Origin: Candidatus Cacconaster equifaecalis
Lineage (GTDB): Bacteria > Bacteroidota > Bacteroidia > Bacteroidales > UBA932
DNA length: 39,863 nt
Reading direction: 5' to 3'
Assembly: GCA_018064445.1 (NCBI GenBank)
Contig: JAGHVE010000161.1
Coordinates: forward strand, 1 to 39,863
The notes under the pieces were generated by a model. The model was not told where the DNA came from. It searched no databases and saw only the letters and a list, made by a program, of their open reading frames with translations. Shown here piece by piece: positions 8,709 through 16,328 of the stretch. Numbering within the stretch: the first letter of the stretch is position 1; each line of letters begins with the position of its first letter. The position numbers were made by a program, and so were the translations under genes.

Positions 8709-8798
8709 TATCTTTGCCTTCAGAATATGAGTGGTTGATTCTGCCGTGCGGTTTTGTCTTTAAAGCCGACTATTCAGGAATGAATGGCCGGCTTTTTC
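8709..8798 (+). ncRNA. Candidate short transcript unit S1: TATCTTTG + GNRA-loop terminator hairpin
   Basis: TATCTTTG 8709-8716; hairpin AAAGCCGACTATTCA-GGAA-TGAATGGCCGGCTTT (8762-8795) followed by TT; no ORF between. Confidence 0.45.
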
Positions 8799-8820
8799 TT
8801 GGTTGGTGATGGTTCCCGGA

Positions 8821-9261
8821 TTAAATGGGACTATTTTCACTCATTTTTGTTGAGGCTGACATTGTAATCACAGAATTGTTTCCCTTTGAAAGTTTAATGA
8901 CTTCCTGTAAGTATCTGGAACTGGCATATTCGCTTCCGTCTTTCAATGTTCCGTGTATTTCATATTTGACAACAGCCTTTATTGCGCTATCATTGGCCGT
9001 AAAGGTCTTTTCTTGCCCGACTTGTGGATTCTCCCATCGCTTCTGGTCTATCTTGTTGTTATTAGCATCGTATTCGTAAAAGAAAAGAGTTTCCGTCAAG
9101 TGTGCATCATAGGACAATTTTTGTGCTACAACATCGCGGGCGGAATAGCCGTAATAAAGAGAATAGGTTGAGACTTCCTTCTGTTCCATCGGGGTTTCCC
9201 CTTCCTTTGAACACCCGAAGGCGAGAATCGCAACAATGGCGAGAAATAAGATTTTTTTCAT
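8821..9261 (-). CDS. Putative lipoprotein
   Basis: MKKILFLAIVAILAFGCSKEGETP: signal peptide with lipobox-like AFGC; start taken at 9261 rather than the 9438 given in the track. Confidence 0.75.
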   Translation of the reverse strand: MKKILFLAIVAILAFGCSKEGETPMEQKEVSTYSLYYGYSARDVVAQKLSYDAHLTETLFFYEYDANNNKIDQKRWENPQVGQEKTFTANDSAIKAVVKYEIHGTLKDGSEYASSRYLQEVIKLSKGNNSVITMSASTKMSENSPI

Positions 9262-9313
9262 AATGCAAATGTTTTGTAAATGGTTAATAATAAGTGTGTT
9301 ATGTATAAAAATC

Positions 9314-9507
9314 AAAAAAAGCGTGGGTTTTCTTTGTCGCTGATAGAGGTTTTGGCGAAACCCTGACCACGATACAAAGTAAAACCCACGCAGAGCGCAG
9401 GCATTACAACTTGGATCCCCGGTCTTAAAAATCGCCAAATTCCTATCAGGAGATAAAGCCTAATGCTGTATGTCTTGCGCCTGTTCTGGAGGCGCATAGC
9501 AAAATTA
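9314..9507 (-). ncRNA. Candidate structured pseudoknotted RNA (~180 nt) with -7 element and terminator
   Basis: Minus strand: TAATTTTG (9507-9500), 5' hairpin TGCGCCT-N7-AGGCGCA, pairing 9449-9432 with 9358-9340, terminator stem 9391-9374 / 9337-9321, then TTTTTTT. Confidence 0.6.
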
Positions 9508-9563
9508 AGGAAAAGAACTTCAATTTTAAAAAAAAGATTTGATGGTGACGGATAAAATATCAC

Positions 9564-9660
9564 TATCTTTGCCATTGAATCGTTCATCGATTTCTCATAT
9601 TCATAAATGTGCCCGCATTATGCCGGATATTCAGAAATGGATATTCGGCATTTTGTTTTT
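9564..9660 (+). ncRNA. Candidate short transcript unit S2: TATCTTTG + GNRA-loop terminator hairpin
   Basis: TTTG 9538-9541, TATCTTTG 9564-9571; 14-bp hairpin ATGCCGGATATTCA-GAAA-TGGATATTCGGCAT (9620-9651) followed by TTTGTTTTT. Confidence 0.5.
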
Positions 9661-9764
9661 GTCGGTTATAAAATTGGCTTTCAATCACTTACAAGAAGTC
9701 TGTTTATCCTATGAAAATAGGATAATGCAAGTATTTGTATATCAGGCAGTTAGAGAAAATTTTT

Positions 9765-9796
9765 CTTGCATATATGGAATAGCCTCCGTAACTTTG
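9765..9796 (+). promoter_or_regulatory. Promoter of the M41-like gene pair (CTTG-N20-TAACTTTG)
   Basis: CTTG 9765-9768, TAACTTTG 9789-9796, ATG 9818; preceded by the perfect inverted repeat TTATCCTA-N6-TAGGATAA at 9704-9725. Confidence 0.6.
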
Positions 9797-9817
9797 CAGA
9801 AGTAAAATATCAAAATT

Positions 9818-10336
9818 ATGAGAAGTAATAATTATCAGTCCGCCATCCACGAAGCGGCATACCTTTTCGCAAGGTACATTCTATTTAAAAACCTCAACAC
9901 TATTGAGAGCGTCAGTATCTGGAGAAGAAAGGCGCATATCAACTTTGATGCGGATGCGCAACTAAAAGAGTTTCATAAGAGCCGAAACAGGGCGTATGCA
10001 GTAAAGGACTATTGCTGTGACCTTGCCGGAGAGTTTGCAGATGTTTTTGCGGATGAGGACTATCCAAAAAATTGGGAAAATGTCAACGAGGCTAAAAGAC
10101 ATATTACTGAAATGCTCGACCTTTATACTGAAAGAGAGGAAGTCAACAGCCTTGCGGACGAGATTGAGGAACTTGCAAACAATTTCGTTGGTGAGAACTT
10201 CAACACTATTCAATGTATTGCGGATGAGTTGGCAAAAATGTTTAGCGGAACATTGTACCGGAAAGATATTGAGAAAAGATTGGATTGGTGGTTATATGAG
10301 TGCCGTAATGCCATCTATATCCCGAAATTGAATTGA
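9818..10336 (+). CDS. Degenerate M41/FtsH-peptidase-domain-like protein (HEAAY)
   Basis: SAIHEAAYLFARYILF aligns by eye with the M41 HEAGH helix, with the second His replaced by Tyr; C-terminal helices NEAKRHITEMLDLYTEREEVNSLADEIEELANN are M41-like. Confidence 0.6.
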   Translation: MRSNNYQSAIHEAAYLFARYILFKNLNTIESVSIWRRKAHINFDADAQLKEFHKSRNRAYAVKDYCCDLAGEFADVFADEDYPKNWENVNEAKRHITEMLDLYTEREEVNSLADEIEELANNFVGENFNTIQCIADELAKMFSGTLYRKDIEKRLDWWLYECRNAIYIPKLN

Positions 10337-10362
10337 TTTGTAACAGAGATAGGAAAGGGAGT

Positions 10363-10875
10363 ATGAAGATAGGCTTTGAGGAACTGAAGGCTACAATTGC
10401 TCACGAATGGGGGCATTGTCTTATGTATCACCTTCTGGGATATGGAAGATATGTTGAGGACATCGAAATAGAAGCAAACATATCCGGGTTATTCGGTCGC
10501 ACAAGAGTAAACCTTCTTTATGCGGACTGTATCGACATAAATAATCCCGTTGTTCACCTTGTCAATATCCCTGCTCCTGATAACCTTGTGATATTGTATG
10601 CCGGAGTGATTGCGGAAGGAAACCACAAAGGACAAAAGATAAATATCAGCAATACCGATGCGGAAAGAGCCAAAGCATTAGAGCAAAGTAAACGAAAACG
10701 GAGCGAGGCGAGAAAAAGGGCATCAGACCTTCTGGCACCATATTCCGGGGATATTTCAAAACTCGTTGAATTAACACTAAAGAAGGAAGCATATCAGGGG
10801 GAAATCAATTATCTTAAGTTCTACGATAGAATTTTTGCATACGAGGTACGGCAATACCTGAAGGGGATAATCTGA
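10363..10875 (+). CDS. M41/FtsH-peptidase-like zinc metallopeptidase-domain protein (HEWGH), no AAA domain
   Basis: TIAHEWGHCLMYHLLGYG HExxH; VILYAGVIAEGNHKGQKINISNTDAERA resembles M41 AGxxAE...D..xA. ATG 10363 preferred over the TTG 10333 of the track. Confidence 0.65.
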   Translation: MKIGFEELKATIAHEWGHCLMYHLLGYGRYVEDIEIEANISGLFGRTRVNLLYADCIDINNPVVHLVNIPAPDNLVILYAGVIAEGNHKGQKINISNTDAERAKALEQSKRKRSEARKRASDLLAPYSGDISKLVELTLKKEAYQGEINYLKFYDRIFAYEVRQYLKGII

Positions 10876-10931
10876 AAAATTCAAAAAAAAAAATTTTTAG
10901 TGCCTGTAATGGGGGTTGACTTCATTATGAT

Positions 10932-10963
10932 ATAGGGGGGGGGTATGCCCCCTCTATTGTTTT
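10932..10963 (+). terminator. Terminator-like hairpin with a G9 tract
   Basis: ATAGGGGGG / CCCCCTCTAT with loop GGTATG followed by TGTTTT. Confidence 0.6.
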
Positions 10964-10999
10964 CCGTCACCCTTCTGTTCCATTCCGTCACCCTTCTGT
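10962..10999. repeat. 17-bp direct repeats, 21-bp period (TTCCGTCACCCTTCTGT x2)
   Basis: Exact copies at 10962-10978 and 10983-10999. Confidence 0.85.
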
Positions 11000-11067
11000 C
11001 ATGAGTTTTCAGATTCTTCCGGGTACATTCCGACATACATTTTCGCGGAAGTCATTGATTGATAGGG

Positions 11068-11317
11068 TTTTCTTTTATCCGTCCCTATATGGGAAGTTTC
11101 ACCCCAAAGCCACTTCTGGAGCATCAGGGAAGATTCCGATGATATGCTTTCCGACATTGATAGTCTGTCATTCCGTCTCAATCCGTCCGAGGTGACAGAG
11201 AAGGAGCCGGAGTGTGTAACTTTTGCCCCTTTGAGGTTCAAAAAGTGTGCATTAAATCTGTGTACTTTTGGAAATAAAAAATGCAAAAGACTGAAAATCA
11301 GTTCTTTTGCAAAGTGA
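11068..11317 (+). pseudogene. Possible relic 3' coding fragment near attR
   Basis: Frame ending at TGA 11315-11317 reads ...FWSIREDSDDMLSDIDSLSFRLNPSEVTEKEPECVTFAPLRFKKCALNLCTFGNKKCKRLKISSFAK*, protein-like composition but interrupted upstream by TGA TAG near 11062. Confidence 0.25.
11271..11311 (-). terminator. Terminator downstream of tRNA-Arg, located inside the element
   Basis: Minus strand TGCAAAAGAACTGA-TTT-TCAGTCTTTTGCA followed by TTTTTTATTT. Confidence 0.75.
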
Positions 11318-11320
11318 ATT

Positions 11321-11337
11321 GTGATTCCACAGGGACT
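11321..11337. repeat. attR: 17-bp direct repeat inside the tRNA 3' end
   Basis: Exact copy of 499-515. Confidence 0.9.
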
Positions 11338-11395
11338 CGAACCCTGAACCTACAGATTAGAAATCTGTTGCTCTATCCAGTTGAGCTATGGAACC
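11322..11395 (-). tRNA. tRNA-Arg (anticodon TCT), CCA not encoded
   Basis: GGTTCCATAGCTCAACTGGATAGAGCAACAGATTTCTAATCTGTAGGTTCAGGGTTCGAGTCCCTGTGGAATCA; stems pair and loop TTTCTAA gives TCT. Confidence 0.95.
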
Positions 11396-11411
11396 GAAAC
11401 GGTCGGCAAAT

Positions 11412-12290
11412 TTAATCAATATTTTGATTTTTACCAACCTTCCTGTTAAAATACTCTATCAGGGCGACTGCGGCGATTCCGATGACACACCAGACCGCAG
11501 CGGCAAGATAATGAGGTTCGGGCAGGGCCCGGGCAGCCTCGTTGGCCCAGGGCCACACTTTCACCAATGAACCCAGCACAAAGCCCAGCAACACAATCAT
11601 AGTTGCCTTCTGATAATGGTCCAGCAGGTAGTGCAGGAATTTCGAGAATGCCAGAATGCCGACAACGCACCCCGCCCCGAACACCGCCAGAGCCTTTATG
11701 TCGAGCACTGACACGGCATTCATCACATAATCATACTTGCCGAGTATGACAAGTACGAAACTTCCGGATATGCCCGGCAGAATCATCGTGCAGATGGAAA
11801 CCGCTCCGCAAAGGAAAAGGAACCAGTATGCGTCGGGCGTCTCCGTAGGCGAAAGATTGCATACCACCAGTCCCAGCGCGGCACCGATAATAAGGAATAT
11901 GACCTCCTTCACTCCCCAACCCTTGATATCGCGCAGCATCAGAAGTGAAGATGCGATTATCAATCCGAAGAACAGCGCCCATATATGGACGGGATAGTTC
12001 TCAAGAGCGACGGTAACCGCCTTGGCAAGGGAAAAGACGCTGGCAACCACTCCGATGCAGAGCCACAGGAGGAAGGTGCCGTTGACGCATTTCCAGAACT
12101 CACGGAACCGTCCGTGCAGCAGGGCCTTCCATGTGGCCGGCTCCATCACGCTGTCAAGGGCATCCACAATGTCCCTATAAATGCCTGTAATCAGAGCCAT
12201 CGTCCCGCCGGAGACTCCCGGTACAACATTAGCCGCTCCCATGAGAAATCCCTTGAGAGCGACTGTTATGTTCTTGAATATGTTTGCCAT
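11412..12290 (-). CDS. DUF368 family membrane protein (polyprenyl-phosphate translocase family)
   Basis: LKGFLMGAANVVPGVSGGTMALITGIY signature; multiple TM helices; ICTMILPGISGSFVLVILGKYD. Confidence 0.9.
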   Translation of the reverse strand: MANIFKNITVALKGFLMGAANVVPGVSGGTMALITGIYRDIVDALDSVMEPATWKALLHGRFREFWKCVNGTFLLWLCIGVVASVFSLAKAVTVALENYPVHIWALFFGLIIASSLLMLRDIKGWGVKEVIFLIIGAALGLVVCNLSPTETPDAYWFLFLCGAVSICTMILPGISGSFVLVILGKYDYVMNAVSVLDIKALAVFGAGCVVGILAFSKFLHYLLDHYQKATMIVLLGFVLGSLVKVWPWANEAARALPEPHYLAAAVWCVIGIAAVALIEYFNRKVGKNQNID

Positions 12291-12305
12291 AACCGGATGG
12301 AACGG

Positions 12306-15026
12306 TTATGCCTGTTCGTCTTCGATTGCAGCCTGTGCAGCGGCCAGTCTTGCGATAGGCACGCGGAAAGGAGAGCAGGAAACGTAGTTCAGACCGATCT
12401 TGTGGCAGAACTTGACTGAAGCGGGGTCACCGCCGTGCTCACCGCAGATACCGCATTTGAGATGGTCGCGGGTTGCACGTCCTGAATTGACCGCCAGTTC
12501 GACGAGCTTGCCTACGGACTTGGTGTCGAGAGTCTTGAACGGGTCGGCGTCCAGAATCTTGTTGCCAAGGTAGTCACCCATAAAGGTGCTGACGTCATCA
12601 CGGCTGAATCCGAACGTCATCTGAGTGAGGTCATTGGTACCGAATGAGAAGAACTCGGCGGTACGGGCCATACGGTCAGCGGTAAGGGCTGCACGGGGTA
12701 TCTCAATCATAGTACCGAACTTGTAGTCGATTGTTCCGGCCATATTGGCTTCGACTTCGGCCTTGATTTTCTCGCAGATGGCCTTCTGGAAACGAAGTTC
12801 ACGCTCTGAAATGGTGACAGGAATCATAATTTCAGGCTTGGGATCGAAACCTTCCTTCTTCAATTCGAGGGCGGCTGTGAAGATTGCCCTGAACTGTGTC
12901 TCGGAAATCATAGGATATGTGATGTGAAGACGGACTCCACGGTGTCCCATCATAGGGTTGACTTCGTGAAGGGCCTCGCCTCTCTTGTCAATCTCCTTCG
13001 TGCTGATGCCAAGTTCGCTTGCAAGTTCCTGACGTTTGCTTTCACCCTGAGGTACGAACTCGTGCAACGGGGGATCGAGAAGACGGAAGGTGACGGGCTT
13101 GCCGTTCATAACTTTCATTGTGCCTTTTACCGAAGCCTTGATGAACGGTTCGAGTTCCTTGAGGGCCGCACGGCGCTCGTCATCGGTCTTGGAAAGAATC
13201 ATCTTGCGGAGTTTGCTTAGAGGAGTCTCGCTGTTTTTGCCGTAGAACATATGCTCGATACGGAACAGTCCGATTCCCTCTGCGCCGAAGCTGAGGGCTC
13301 TTTCAGTATCCTCAGGTGTATCTGCGTTGGTGCGGACACCCATCCTGCGGAACTTGTCGGCGATGGACATGAACTTGACGAAACGCGGGTTGTCGGAAGC
13401 ATCCATCATATCGATGGCAGTGTCATAGACAGCACCTTTCGCCCCGTTGAGAGAGAAGGTGTCACCTTCGTGATATACCTTATCGTAGCCTGCGAATGAA
13501 ACCTCTTTCTTCTCGAGGTTGACCTTCATATCCTCGCAACCTACGATGCAGCACTTGCCCCAGCCGCGGGCAACAAGAGCCGCGTGCGAGGTCATACCGC
13601 CCTTCTGGGTAAGAATACCGGCAGCGGCACGCATACCTTCGACATCTTCGGGAGAAGTCTCTTCGCGCACGAGGATCACCTTCTTCTTTTCCGCCGCGGC
13701 TTTCACTGCGTCAGCGTTCGTGAAGACGATTGTTCCGACAGCTCCACCGGGAGATGCGGGAAGGCCGTGGGCGACTACCGTCGCATTCTTTTCGGAAGCG
13801 GGGTCGAGGATGGGATGGAGTATTTCGTCAAGCTGGACGGGAGATACTCTCATCACTGCCGTCTTCTCGTCAATCATCTTCTCCTCCAGCATATCCATCG
13901 CCATATTCAGGGCGGCCAGACCTGTGCGCTTGCCGATACGGCACTGGAGCATCCAGAGTTTGCCTTCCTGAATCGTAAATTCGATGTCCTGCATATCGTT
14001 GAAATGCTTCTCAAGAAGAGTACGGATGTCATCCAGTTCCTTGTAAACTGAAGGCATAGCCTCTTCGAGGGACTTCAGATGCTTGTTCTGAGGGCTCTTT
14101 GTGGCGTTGTTGAGCGGGTTGGGGGTACGGATACCGGCAACCACGTCCTCACCCTGTGCATTGATGAGCCACTCGCCGTAGAACTTGTTGTCTCCGTTTG
14201 CAGGGTTACGACTGAAAGCCACACCCGTTGCGGAGGTTTCACCCATATTTCCGAATACCATCGACTGGACGTTCACTGCTGTACCCCAGTCATCGGGAAT
14301 ACCCTCGATCTGACGATATTTGATGGCTCTCTTGCCGTTCCAGGACTTGAACACGCCACCGATTGAACCCCAAAGCTGAGCCTCTGCGGTGTCGGGGAAT
14401 TCCACTCCGAGAACCTCCTTGATACGTACCTTGAAGCGCTCTGCAAGATCCTTCAGTTCGTCCGCGGTAATCTCAGTGTCTGATTTGTATCCCTTGGCTT
14501 CCTTGAGGTCCTCCATCATCTTGTCAAGTTGCTGGCGGATAGCCTTTCCGTCCTCGGGCTCGATACCTTCGGCCTTTTCCATAACGACGTCGGAATACAT
14601 CATTATCAGACGGCGGTATGCATCATATACGAAACGGGGGTTCTGAGTCTTCTCAATCATTCCGGGGATGGTCGCGGAGCAGAGACCGATGTTCAGGATG
14701 GTATCCATCATACCGGGCATTGAACTTCTCGCGCCAGAGCGGCAACTTACAAGAAGGGGATTCCTGGGATCACCGAACTTCTTCCCCATTATCGCTTCCG
14801 TGGCCTTGAGCGCCTCGGCTACGTCATTCTTCAATTCATCGGTATATCCTCCTCCGAGGGCATAATATTCAGTACAGCACTCTGTAGTGATTGTAAAACC
14901 TGCAGGTACCGGGATTCCCAAAGTACACATCTCGGCGAGGTTCGCTCCCTTGCCACCGAGGAGGTTGCGCATCTGGCCGTTGCCTTCCGCATTCTTGCCT
15001 CCAAAACGATAAACTCTTTTCGTCAT
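12306..15026 (-). CDS. ppdK: Pyruvate, phosphate dikinase
   Basis: GGKGANLAEMCTLGIPVPAGFTITTECC, GGMTSHAALVARGWGKCCIVGC (phospho-His), C-terminal FSFGTNDLTQMTFGFSRDD...CGICGEHGGDP. Confidence 0.98.
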   Translation of the reverse strand: MTKRVYRFGGKNAEGNGQMRNLLGGKGANLAEMCTLGIPVPAGFTITTECCTEYYALGGGYTDELKNDVAEALKATEAIMGKKFGDPRNPLLVSCRSGARSSMPGMMDTILNIGLCSATIPGMIEKTQNPRFVYDAYRRLIMMYSDVVMEKAEGIEPEDGKAIRQQLDKMMEDLKEAKGYKSDTEITADELKDLAERFKVRIKEVLGVEFPDTAEAQLWGSIGGVFKSWNGKRAIKYRQIEGIPDDWGTAVNVQSMVFGNMGETSATGVAFSRNPANGDNKFYGEWLINAQGEDVVAGIRTPNPLNNATKSPQNKHLKSLEEAMPSVYKELDDIRTLLEKHFNDMQDIEFTIQEGKLWMLQCRIGKRTGLAALNMAMDMLEEKMIDEKTAVMRVSPVQLDEILHPILDPASEKNATVVAHGLPASPGGAVGTIVFTNADAVKAAAEKKKVILVREETSPEDVEGMRAAAGILTQKGGMTSHAALVARGWGKCCIVGCEDMKVNLEKKEVSFAGYDKVYHEGDTFSLNGAKGAVYDTAIDMMDASDNPRFVKFMSIADKFRRMGVRTNADTPEDTERALSFGAEGIGLFRIEHMFYGKNSETPLSKLRKMILSKTDDERRAALKELEPFIKASVKGTMKVMNGKPVTFRLLDPPLHEFVPQGESKRQELASELGISTKEIDKRGEALHEVNPMMGHRGVRLHITYPMISETQFRAIFTAALELKKEGFDPKPEIMIPVTISERELRFQKAICEKIKAEVEANMAGTIDYKFGTMIEIPRAALTADRMARTAEFFSFGTNDLTQMTFGFSRDDVSTFMGDYLGNKILDADPFKTLDTKSVGKLVELAVNSGRATRDHLKCGICGEHGGDPASVKFCHKIGLNYVSCSPFRVPIARLAAAQAAIEDEQA

Positions 15027-15126
15027 AAAATTCTTCTATTTGTTGATATTATTGTTCCTCAATTTTCACAAACTGCAAATGTATTGATTTTTTTGAAATT
15101 AACGACAAAAAAAGTGGCGCGGAAAT

Positions 15127-15157
15127 TTTGTTCGGTACAAATAAAGTCTTAACTTCG
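15127..15157 (+). promoter_or_regulatory. Promoter TTTG-N19-TAACTTCG
   Basis: Ends 5 nt before ATG 15163. Confidence 0.55.
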
Positions 15158-15162
15158 TAACG

Positions 15163-16326
15163 ATGCCTATGAAGAAAATCAAAATAGCCCTGATCTGGAA
15201 AATCCTGATTGCCTGTTCGCTGGGATATTTTCTCGGCCTGATTCTGCCCGGGCCTGCGGTCAGGATTTTCACCACTTTCAATTACATTTTCTCCGAATAT
15301 ATCGGCTTTATGATACCCCTTATCATCGTCGGTCTTGTCACGCCCGCCATCTGCAGAATGGGGTCAGAAGCCGGGAAGATGCTGCTCTTCACACTCGCTC
15401 TGGCATACTTTTCCAGCGTAATCGCCGGTGTATTCTCCTACAGTGCCAGTTCAAGCCTGTTTCCCGGACTCCTTGACGGCCTGCGGATGAACGTCGAAAA
15501 TCCCGTTGCAGACGAAGTCAAACCGTTCTTCACTCTGGACATACCTGCAATTATGGAGGTTACCACCGCCCTGGTTTTCGCGTTTCTGGTCGGCACATTG
15601 CTCACAGCCATCGACAAGAATCATCTGAAGAATGTCATATACGATTTTGAAGATGTAGTGGCAAAGGCGATTTCGAAGACTCTCATTCCCCTCCTGCCCC
15701 TATATATATTCGGTATCTTTCTCAAGATGACATACACCGGAGAGGCAGTCCCGGTAATGAGGGTTTTTGCAAAAATCATTGTCGTGATTTTTGCGATGAG
15801 CCTCGTCTGGTTGATAGTCCTGTTCTGTGTGTCTTCGCTCATTTCCCACAGGAATCCTTTCAAATGCCTGTTCAGGATGCTTCCGGCATATCTGACCGCC
15901 TTGGGAACATCGAGTAGCGCAGCCACCATTCCGGTTACTCTCTCCTGCGTCCGCAAATGCGGTATCAGCGAGCCGGTGAGCAACTTCTCAGTCCCCTTGT
16001 GCGCCACAATCCATATGCCGGGTTCAATGATGAAAGTGGTGGCATCTGCCGTTGCCATTATGCTGATGCAGGATATGTCCTTTTCCTTTGAACTTCTCCT
16101 TCAGTTCATATTGTTGATGGCCGTTACGGCTGTTGCCGCTCCGGGAGTCCCCGGAGGAATGGTTATGGCGGCATTGGGTGTCCTTGAGGCCGTGCTTGGC
16201 TTCGATGCTTCCTGTCAGGCTCTGACAATCACGCTCTATATCGTTATGGACAGTTTCGGCACAGCCTGCAACGTCACCTCCGACTGCGCAATCGCGATGA
16301 TTGTAGACAAAGTGTTCGGCCGATGA
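15163..16326 (+). CDS. Dicarboxylate/amino acid:cation symporter (SDF family)
   Basis: TALGTSSSAATIPVTLSCVRKCGISEPVSNFSVPLCATIHMPGS and DSFGTACNVTSDCAIAMIVDK. Confidence 0.93.
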   Translation: MPMKKIKIALIWKILIACSLGYFLGLILPGPAVRIFTTFNYIFSEYIGFMIPLIIVGLVTPAICRMGSEAGKMLLFTLALAYFSSVIAGVFSYSASSSLFPGLLDGLRMNVENPVADEVKPFFTLDIPAIMEVTTALVFAFLVGTLLTAIDKNHLKNVIYDFEDVVAKAISKTLIPLLPLYIFGIFLKMTYTGEAVPVMRVFAKIIVVIFAMSLVWLIVLFCVSSLISHRNPFKCLFRMLPAYLTALGTSSSAATIPVTLSCVRKCGISEPVSNFSVPLCATIHMPGSMMKVVASAVAIMLMQDMSFSFELLLQFILLMAVTAVAAPGVPGGMVMAALGVLEAVLGFDASCQALTITLYIVMDSFGTACNVTSDCAIAMIVDKVFGR

Positions 16327-16328
16327 TC

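Larger units (their letters stand above)
499..11337. mobile_element. Integrated genetic element (~10.8 kb) at tRNA-Arg(TCT); integrase + replication module, no relaxase or virion genes seen
   Basis: tRNA 3'-end direct repeats, attL-proximal tyrosine recombinase, AlpA-like protein, DnaC/RepA/primase genes, accessory genes at the right end. Confidence 0.9.

Noticed and set aside
9314-9507. Retron ncRNA or CRISPR/tracrRNA interpretation of the structured RNA
   Set aside because: No reverse transcriptase, Cas gene or spaced repeat array in the window.
9312-9587. 91-aa minus ORF over the structured RNA region
   Set aside because: Helices and terminator explain the sequence better; no ribosome-binding site or plausible domain.
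12924-14366. Plus-strand ORFs inside ppdK and likewise inside dnaX (18663..19319)
   Set aside because: Shadow ORFs opposite highly conserved coding sequence.
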